Of a stretch of DNA of 64,000 nucleotides, positions 56,907 through 64,000 are shown in pieces. The position numbers and the translations under genes were made by a program. Below the pieces are notes generated by a model. It searched no databases and was not told the origin of the DNA. It saw only the letters and a program-made list of their open reading frames with translations. This stretch comes from Rhizophlyctis rosea (Eukaryota > Chytridiomycota > Chytridiomycetes > Rhizophlyctidales > Rhizophlyctidaceae), in NCBI GenBank assembly GCA_027596075.1, contig JADGJC010000167.1:24132-88131 (forward strand), read 5' to 3'. Positions within the stretch are counted from its first letter, which is position 1. Every line of letters starts with the position of its first letter.

Positions 56907-58030
56907 ACATCTAGTAGGATTTCTGGAGAGGGAGGCACTATAGCGTCTCGTAGACGCTGGGAATAGTTTTTGTTAGCAGTTTTTGGCTTTTACCCATTTG
57001 CATGTAAATATGAAAGTTTGTTTGAGCTTGAGTTGGTGTTTGGTCGTTGCGTAGCGGTGGTGAGAAGTATTGGCAACTTGTGGTGCATGTTAATTGCTTT
57101 TATTGAGAACTTCTTTCTGAATTATTCGGTGTTACCACCCGGTATGGATGGCACTGATGCCTGGTTGGCTCGCATCACGTTTGTCCGTTCTGCCAAATGT
57201 GACATCAACGGGACATTCCAATCTCCATTCAACTCAGAAAATTGTTGGCGCACGCATGGTGACAAGAGGTTCAAGTTGCAAGTATTGGGTCTGCTCAAGA
57301 AGATCAAATATCCTCGAACTTCCTTGAGTGGACCCTCGCGACTCGTGAATCGTGTCAAAGTGGACTTTCAAAAATGCCACACCTTGTACACGGCTTTTTC
57401 TTTTGCAATCCATCATCTCCCGCACAGATGAGAATGGACAGGCGTTCTTTCATCGAATCATGGCGTTTCCCCATTTCTTGTTAAGTTTTCAGTCTGAAAG
57501 TTGTTGATAAGGGAAGACCCTTCTTTTGACGTCTGACGAATGGTGGTGGTGTTCCTTGCCCCCCAGCATGACTGTGCCCAATATGGCCCCATCCCTCAGC
57601 CACCACGCATGACCACCGGCCCCACATCTGCGCCCGTGAATGCAGTGTGTCCCGCCCAATCAACTATCGCCAAGACCCGCTACCATGATGCCACCTTGGC
57701 CCAGCTTGTTCTCCCCTCATCAAGTCCTACACGACAAAGTTCATAATAATAGCATCGCTGAACGCTTTGTCTTTCTCAAGTAGCATCGACCCCGTCAAGT
57801 AGTGTCCCGTTCCATATACTCCGCGCGTAGGCACCACGCACTCTGCCATACGCTCACTGGGTGCTTTGAACGTTGCAACTTGCTACAATCGTCTTAACTC
57901 TTTGCCCGTCAACATAGAGGTTTGTATACACCACCGCGTGCCTTTACTGTCAACTGAAGAATATAACTCAGCGTTGAACCACCTTAACATATCTGTCAAT
58001 CTCTTCCGCAGAACGTATACTGCAACCAAA
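56907..58030. other. Intergenic, about 1.1 kb
   Basis: No gene recognised; the right end is the promoter and leader of the HERPUD-like gene. Confidence 0.4.
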
Positions 58031-59444
58031 ATGGCGGCGACCACTATCGTTATCCGCTGTCCGAGTTTCCCAGACACCAACTTCACACTCCAAGTGGACC
58101 TGCGATGGCCCCTCCTCCAAGTTAAAGAGGCCTTAGCCGAACAGTATCCTTCGAAGCCGCCGGTGGGGAGCCAAAGGATCATTCATGGGGGGAAGTTGAG
58201 GAGTGATGTCGAGGTTTTGGCGGATATTTTCAGTAACGTATGCGTTCTTGCAAGTTCTCTGTGCTATTTGTGGAGAGTAGAATAACGTCTCTGTTCTCTG
58301 ACACCGCAGTGTGAATCAACCACCACGCCCACCCTCCACCTCGTCATAAAAGCCGAGAGCGTCCCTACACCAGCACCCGCACCGTCCGTCCAACTGTCAG
58401 TCGGAGCTCCTGGCGACAGTGAGCTGCGACAACGGCGAAACGTAGCAATCACACCACCAACATCCGCCTCATCCACCATCATAGAAACAGCACCAGTCGT
58501 AGCTTCCACGCCTGTGTCCTCGGAAGCGCCAGAACCAAATAATACGAATAAAACCCCCGTTCCTCCTCCTCCCCAACAAAACGCATGGCCTCAGTTACCG
58601 TTCCCATATCAAGTTGTTCTCATCAAGTATGTATCATTTTCGTATATCAGCTTACTCATCGAATAGGAAGCTTAACAGCATTTATCCCAGCGGAATCCCC
58701 TACGCCCTCCACAGCGCTTTTGCCCAACCACATATCCCCACCACGCCCCAATTACCATACCCCGCCATGCCTCATCTCCTCCCCGCCCAATACCCTTTCC
58801 CACCCCACATACCCGGACTAGTACCACCACCAGCAGCAGCACCAGCACCTCACGCCGTTCCACAACATCAACCCGCCCCACCACCACCACAACCTCAACA
58901 ACCCGCACCAGCAGCACCAGCAGCACCAGCACCCAACCCCGCCCCCGCCAACGCCGCCGCAGCAGCATTTGGCCTCAACGCCGCCGCAGCAGCACCACCC
59001 GACGAGTTTGGCGCCGCGGCGGGAGGGGCGAACCGTATACAGAATGCTATCTGGCTTCTGATTAAGATGACGTTTTTGTTGTATTTGTTCAACCAGAACG
59101 CGAGTTTGGAGCGGATGATTTTGTTGAATGTTATAGCTTTAGTTATATTTCTGTTCCAGACGGGGGTGTTGAGGTTTAGGAGGGTCAATGGGGCGGCAGC
59201 CGGGGCTCCGGCGGCGCCGGGTGGTGGGGTGGGTGGACAGGCACAGGACAACGGAGCTGGAGCGGCGGCGGCGGCAGCGGCAGCGGCAGGGGAGGGACAG
59301 AGACAGGGAGAGACTGGACCGCAGGATGGTGCGGCTGCTGTTGTACCGCCCGCACCGGTTGTGCAGAGGTCGTGGTTGGAGGAGGTGAAGGCATTTGTGT
59401 CTGGGTTCGTGACGTCTTTGGTTCCGGAGGGGCCTGTTGAGTAG
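58031..59444 (+). CDS. HERPUD-type ubiquitin-like ER membrane protein
   Basis: Exons 58031-58237, 58310-58630 and 58671-59444 give 433 residues, close to animal HERPUD proteins (about 390-405). Residues 1 to about 90 form a ubiquitin-like fold (PLLQVKEALAEQYPSKPP, then GSQRIIHGGKLR), continuing into the second exon (LHLVIKAE). A long Pro/Ala/Gln linker follows. Near the C terminus is the conserved hydrophobic hairpin IWLLIKMTFLLYLFNQNASL then VIALVIFLFQTG, as in HERPUD1 and HERPUD2. Known role: cytosol-facing ER protein that recruits ubiquitin-proteasome factors to the HRD1 ERAD complex and responds to the unfolded protein response. The last intron is only 40 nt (58631-58670); its ends are GT-AG and phase 0, but an alternative cannot be excluded. 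Confidence 0.8.
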
Positions 59445-59514
59445 GACCGTTGCGAAGAGGGAGGTGGTTTGGAGATGTATTTGGTTTGTTTTCTGTTCTG
59501 TAGAAATCAGAAAT

Positions 59515-59705
59515 TCATTTTTTTGTGTGTAGTGTGGGATTGAATTGTTTGTGTGAGAACTGAATTTGTTGTGTAGGACTTGGATTTGTTGTGTGAGATT
59601 GGAAATTGTTGTGCGAGATTTGGATAGTTGTATTGTTGTATGGGAATTCAAGTGTTGTGCGAGAATTGAATTTGTTGTTTGGGAGTTGAATAGTTGAATT
59701 GTTGT
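59515..59705 (+). repeat. Degenerate T/G-rich minisatellite
   Basis: About eight imperfect units of 20-24 bp around a core like TTGTTGTGCGAGATTTGGA (T/G-rich on this strand) run from the HERPUD 3' end directly into the start of the F-box family fragment D. Confidence 0.75.
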
Positions 59706-60274
59706 GCGGAATCGTCCTTGCACTTCTCCGCACCTCACGACCGTACTGCCTTCTCATCACTACCGCCACTTTTCCAAATTGGTTGCGGCATCCAGTCATC
59801 GTCGACGCCATCCTTGACGGCCCCAAACCCCCTTTGCTGTACGTGGAGTATTTTTTCCACCGTATCAGGAGCGTCAGGGGAGTCATTGCCGCGTTTGGGC
59901 GGGCACTTGCAAAATCGGTAGAATGGTATCACAACGTGCTTGGGGATGGAATCGTGGATCAAGTCATCATTGGTGAAGATGACCTTAGCTTCCCATGTGT
60001 ACATTGGTTTGAGCGGATTTTTGATTATTTTGAGGAGGAGGGTGACGCGGTAGATGGGGATGACGAAGAGGATAAGGCGAACTGGGTGGATGGACAACTG
60101 CAACGAATGCTAGAGGAAGAACAGTTTCCGGTCGTTGAGTACTTTGCGACACGGCACCCAACGAACCACATCACCAACAACGAAGTCAAAGTCCTGACCA
60201 ACAAGCAGGTCTTGAGCGCCATATCCTTACCAGATGTCATCATCATGCCTTCTCCTTCGCTCTGTTCATGTTGA
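59699..60274 (+). pseudogene. F-box-like family, fragment D
   Basis: The open frame has family blocks KPPLLYVEYFFHRIR, LAKSVEWYHNV, EEEQFPVVEYFAT and ISLPDVI, matching the middle of copies A and C. The F-box itself is missing: the homology starts abruptly where the minisatellite ends (ALLRTS, FPNW). It stops shortly after SLPDVI with an unrelated tail (SPSLCSC), so the C-terminal half present in copies A, C and E is also missing. This is an internal remnant of about 170 residues. The acidic insertion (EEEGDAVDGDDEEDKANW) is unique to this copy. Confidence 0.7.
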
Positions 60275-60401
60275 TTGAGACCTGCCGCAATGTTTATGGG
60301 TACAGATATACTACATAGCAGCCCAACACATCGTCCGCCTGATGTTAGACCAATCCCACCAACTTCTTTCCGCCTATTCTGGTAAGGAGACCCCTTCCCT
60401 T

Positions 60402-61665
60402 TCAAACTATCTCGACGATGTCATCATGCCAGGACAGATAAGCTTGCCCACAGGCATACACCAAGTCTCTAGCATCAGAATCCATCAAGAACCTAACAAC
60501 CTCAACATGCCCATTGCAGGCAGCTGCCGTCAATGCTCCCGCAGATTTCCCAGTTCTGCTAACATCAACTCCAACCTCCACCAATAAGTTAACCATCTCT
60601 GAATGTCTCTCCGCTGCTGCCCATATTATAGTGGCATCGTCCTTGGCGTGCACGTCCGCACCCGCCTTCAAAAGGAGTTTGACTATTTCAATATGACCGC
60701 CCGTCGCCGCCCATCTGATGGCTTGATCCATGCCAGCATGAACATCGGCCCCTTGATCCAAGAGAAAGTCTGCCACTTTCATAGTACCCGCACGCTGCAT
60801 CCCGTAGAGCGCGTTCACCGTTGGTATGCAGATCAACACCAATGTCCACCAAACATTTTACTACCTCCACGGGTCCCATACTTGCAGCTCCTTGTAATGC
60901 TTCCTCCCCATGTGTAACGATATCCGCCCCTTTGCTCACTAAATAGTTGAGGACTTCAAGCTGTCCTTCATGTGTAGCCCATACAAGGGCTGTACCATCC
61001 CACCAGCTAAGTTCCCCCACCATGATCTGCAGCACCTCTAAATGCCCATCGTCTACCACCCTTCGCATCACAAATATCACAACATCGGGATCGTCCATTC
61101 TCATGCCCTTCGCCAACAACAATCACCACATCCGCGTGTCCATTTTCTGCGGCCTCGTAGACTTCCGAATTGTCTCTACGATCTATTTTTGCTCCTGCAC
61201 CCAATAGGAGCTTGACGACGTCGATATGACCTTCCTGTACCGCCAGGAAAAGTGGATATCCATCCGGTGGATGCCCGTTTGAGTGGTGTATATCGATTTT
61301 CATTTCTATCATTTTTGTAAGGATGCTGATGTCGGCCCAACGTACTGTATCGCCTCATCCACCACTTCCTCCTTGAATCCTTGAGCCCATGCAGACATAT
61401 GCTCCAACAGAAGATCCACATGCCAATTTCGCAATGCCCACGCTCCACAATCCTCAAGCCCGAGGTTCGCATAAGTGGTTTCTCCGCTAATGACGTCGGT
61501 TTGGGATATGAATTTTCGCAAAAAGCGGCAAGAGTAACGGAGATTCCTGGTAGCTTGTGGATGGGCGATAAGGGCAATCGATGGGCGATTAGGGCAATTG
61601 AGCGTTGGAGTTCGGGGAGGAGAGCGGGTGAGGGGTCGTGGTGGGTCTATATAATTTGGGATTAG
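60402..61665 (-). pseudogene. Ankyrin-repeat pseudogene with at least four frame breaks
   Basis: Consecutive overlapping frames on the minus strand are homologous to ankyrin repeats but never joined: LLPELQRSIALIAH, then RNLRYSCRFLRKF (after a 20-bp tandem duplication), then the frame changes near 61335 (ADISILTKMIE, GHIDVVKLLLGAGAKID), near 61115 (AKGMRMDDPDVVIFV, GHLEVLQIMV, LEVLNYLVSKGAD) and near 60795 (ADFLLDQGADVHAG, GHIEIVKLLLKAGADVHAKD, GHVEVVRFLMDS). No GT-AG intron fits any of the breaks. The original product was probably an ankyrin protein with a helical N terminus and about eight repeats. No start codon survives in frame. Confidence 0.75.
61561..61600. repeat. 20-bp tandem duplication disrupting the ankyrin frame
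   Basis: Copies 61561-61580 and 61581-61600 (ATGGGCGATAAGGGCAATCG and a version with two changes). Twenty is not divisible by three, so it alone shifts the frame. Confidence 0.9.
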
Positions 61666-62974
61666 CAGTTCGTAAGACGTGATCAGTGATGCACTCCACC
61701 AGAGCATATTCCCACCGTGTCCAAGAACAAACGGAAACCCAAAGTTGTGTGGCTGGCCGGAAAGACATACCGGATGATAGCTAGAGTCATTTTGGACACG
61801 TTCGCACGGTACAACACTATCAGGCCTGGGCAACATAATAGGTGTTGGGAAAATTGCAGGGACGAGGATTACGGGGCCAGAGGTACTTGCGGAGGTACTC
61901 GACAACCTCCAAAGTTCGGTGGTAGTAGTAGAGTTGTTACAGGATGGCGAGCTGTTATGTCACAGTGGATTGTCAAATATTGTGAAATTCCTATGATCTG
62001 GTGGTTTGGACGTCTCGGTGCTTGGGGGCGTTGAAGTTCTTCTTGGCGGCCACGACTTTTAGGTGGTAAATCTGAAAAGGTGGCAAGCGACATACGGGCC
62101 GCGGGAGAGCGCAGCAACAGTGTTCTTCAGGTAAGCTTACGGAGTCAGCCTTAAATCATTGATTTAGAGGCCGCGGGAACTTTCGACGTTGGATCTGGGA
62201 AAATGGAGGACTCGGATGTGCTTCAGCCACTTCGCAAGACCCTCGCGTTGCTCGTCTGTGTAAACTGTGTAAAAACGTGACTAAACCCAGGGAGGACTCC
62301 CGACAAGTGGACAATTTCCCCCTCAGGCCCACAAGATGTTGGAATGTGAAGAAAATGCTTTTATATCCTCCGTTTGCAGAGCTCGAACGACATAAGGCTA
62401 TGCACATTACTCACAAGCTATTCATGATCGAAAATAATAGTAGAATTAACCAGTGCAACGGAAAATTAGTCAACAATATGTCCGCCGGAAAATTTTGTAT
62501 TCCCATTTGCAACTTCATTCTTGCAGAAAGATGTGCAAACCTCCTCAAAACGGAGCACCTTGCCAGCAACCCCCAAGTCCAAAATGACAGTATCATTGCG
62601 TTTGCACATCTAAACGTCCAGCGCCTGGCCCCGCTGAGCGCTACCTGTGCAAAGTATTTTTTCTGATCATGGACAATGATTCACGCATCAAGTTCGCACA
62701 TGTCCTCTCGCAATGCGTATTGTGTGCCATCGACGATGACGGCCATGCTGTTGCTTCTTCCTCCCCTCCAACTTTTCAAATTCCCCGTCACTCGCTGTTG
62801 ACTTCTTCCACCGGCTGCTCACATTGGAAGCACTTTCCATTGAATGTATTGAATCCGGACATGCACCACCACAATCTAAACTACATCCGCTTTCATGATT
62901 CCTTCTCCTCTTTTCAAACGACCACCCAACCTACACCGTCTGCACAGAATTCTATGGCAATCTCACCCTAAACC
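61666..62974. other. Intergenic, about 1.3 kb
   Basis: No domain-bearing frame; a 129-codon open frame at 62277-62666 shows no features. Nothing confident. Confidence 0.35.
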
Positions 62975-63730
62975 TCATTCCTCCTCTTCCCACCGATCCC
63001 GTAACCACACGAGTACCCTATACAACTCCATGTGCGCATCCCACTCGTCCACCTCCTCCCCACTGGCCTCAATCTCATTTGGACAGAACCCCTCACCATC
63101 CTCGTACTCCAATACCTCCCGTAACCAAATCTTCGGATTCGGCCGCCACAGAATTTTGCCATTCTCTATATAATCCCGGAGACAGGCAAATTGTCTCATG
63201 GGATGCCCAACACCCCGAACGGTCTCATGGCGAATGTTGCAGGCAAGGAAGAGGGCGGTCGAGAGGAGGTGGTCCAGGTAGGTTAGGTTGTCACGGTTGC
63301 GATTTGCGGGATGGGGCGTCAGGCTGGATTCTCCGTACAGCCATCGTAAAGTGGGATCTTGAGATTGTAGGAAAGCAATGGAACGGCACCATTCCTCAAT
63401 GCCTCTATCAGACCTGATGATTCCGTACAAGTCGTCTCTGAGTTGTGGGCCGTTGACGGTTGCTCCAGCAGACAGAAGCCTGTCGACTTTGGTGGTCCAG
63501 GGAAGGCGGATGGCATAACGAAGAGCATGTGTATGGTGCAGAGATCTGGGAAGGGAGTTGGGAAATTTGGTGATTGCTGCGGTCCAAATAGCCATTTCAG
63601 GCCAGGTTTCGAGAACGTTTTGGAGGTGGGAGTTGAACGCTGCTCGTTCACCAGGCGATGCCTTTGCAACCAGTCTCTGAAGAAAGTCCCATGAGTCCAG
63701 ATCCCTCAAAAAGATTGGGACGCGGCACAT
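62975..63730 (-). pseudogene. F-box-like family, C-terminal copy E (N terminus missing)
   Basis: A 251-codon frame matching the second half of copy C: LQRLVAKASPGERAAFNSHL, WCRSIAFLQS, LTPHPANRNRDN, LSTALFLA and ILWRPNPKIWL (compare the WRPT/WRPS blocks of copies A and C). Upstream, from 63731 to the window edge, I find no F-box or middle block on this strand, only unrelated sequence. So this copy is truncated at its 5' side unless distant exons exist beyond 64000. It could be a functional shorter protein, but the family suggests a fragment. Confidence 0.65.
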
Positions 63731-64000
63731 GCCTCTATCACATTTTCAAGGATGCCTTTTTCATGAAAGTTTGCTCACGACATGTGGAGCATATTCCATC
63801 GCAGTCCTGCGCGCAATGTTCTAGAATTACGCAGAATCAAAGTTGTAATTGGAAACCCCTTGACAAACTGGTCTTATTTGCTTGATTCTCAGACATGCGC
63901 CCAAGTTTTGATGATGTTGCGTTGTACAGGTCCCTGGAAGAAGTTAAGGTAGTTGTGGACGTATAAGATCACTGTGCCACGGGCTTAGTGACTGGAAGAG
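63731..64000. other. Window end, no gene recognised
   Basis: Sequence upstream of copy E; no family block, F-box or splice acceptor leading into copy E is evident. Confidence 0.3.

Noticed and set aside
1..64000. CRISPR arrays or prokaryotic operons
   Set aside because: No regularly spaced direct repeats; genes are split by spliceosomal introns.

Overview
The window is eukaryotic nuclear DNA. Genes are split by short GT-AG introns (mostly about 50-120 nt), and there are no operons or Shine-Dalgarno sites. Three tandem hevein-type (CBM18) modules in one secreted protein, chytrid-style ankyrin proteins with 'VLEWW' repeats, a fungal-type G-gamma subunit, a fungal GT4-like glycosyltransferase and a tiny copper-type metallothionein point to a fungus, most likely an early-diverging zoosporic (chytrid-like) one. 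The rank is inference; the fungal placement is well supported. Most coordinates below come from splice models I joined by hand, checking reading phase at every junction.

Layout. 0-5 kb: 3' part of a DEAD-box helicase, a gamma-glutamylcyclotransferase-like gene and a four-exon secreted protein. 5-9 kb: an intact F-box-like gene followed by a decayed relative. 9-15 kb: a large NO VEIN/sacsin-type ATPase gene with an HSP90-like fold and a DUF3883 tail, carrying two in-frame stops and two frameshifts. 16-24 kb: an ankyrin protein with a 56-bp tandem duplication, a small hydrophilic protein and a glycosyltransferase. 24.7-32.3 kb: the triple-CBM18 secreted protein and a copper amine oxidase. 34-54 kb: three paralogues of an apparently undescribed family with tandem HNH-like modules, a nucleotidyltransferase resembling 2'-5' oligoadenylate synthetase fused to C2H2 fingers, a FAR1-type transcription factor, a G-gamma subunit and another F-box relative. 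55-64 kb: metallothionein, a second small hydrophilic protein, a HERPUD-type ER protein, two F-box-family fragments and a broken ankyrin gene.

Two themes stand out. First, lineage-specific families (the F-box-like family with five loci, the HNH-like family with three loci, ankyrin genes) are interspersed and many copies are decaying, as in a birth-and-death accessory region. Second, two gene types are candidates for new biology: the OAS-like nucleotidyltransferase/C2H2 gene at 37.0-39.2 kb, and the HNH-like family at 34.2-36.3, 47.1-48.7 and 51.7-53.7 kb. The HNH-like genes share an exactly 302-bp core exon, variable numbers of Trp-rich 24-residue repeats, and acid-poor N termini that suggest import into mitochondria.
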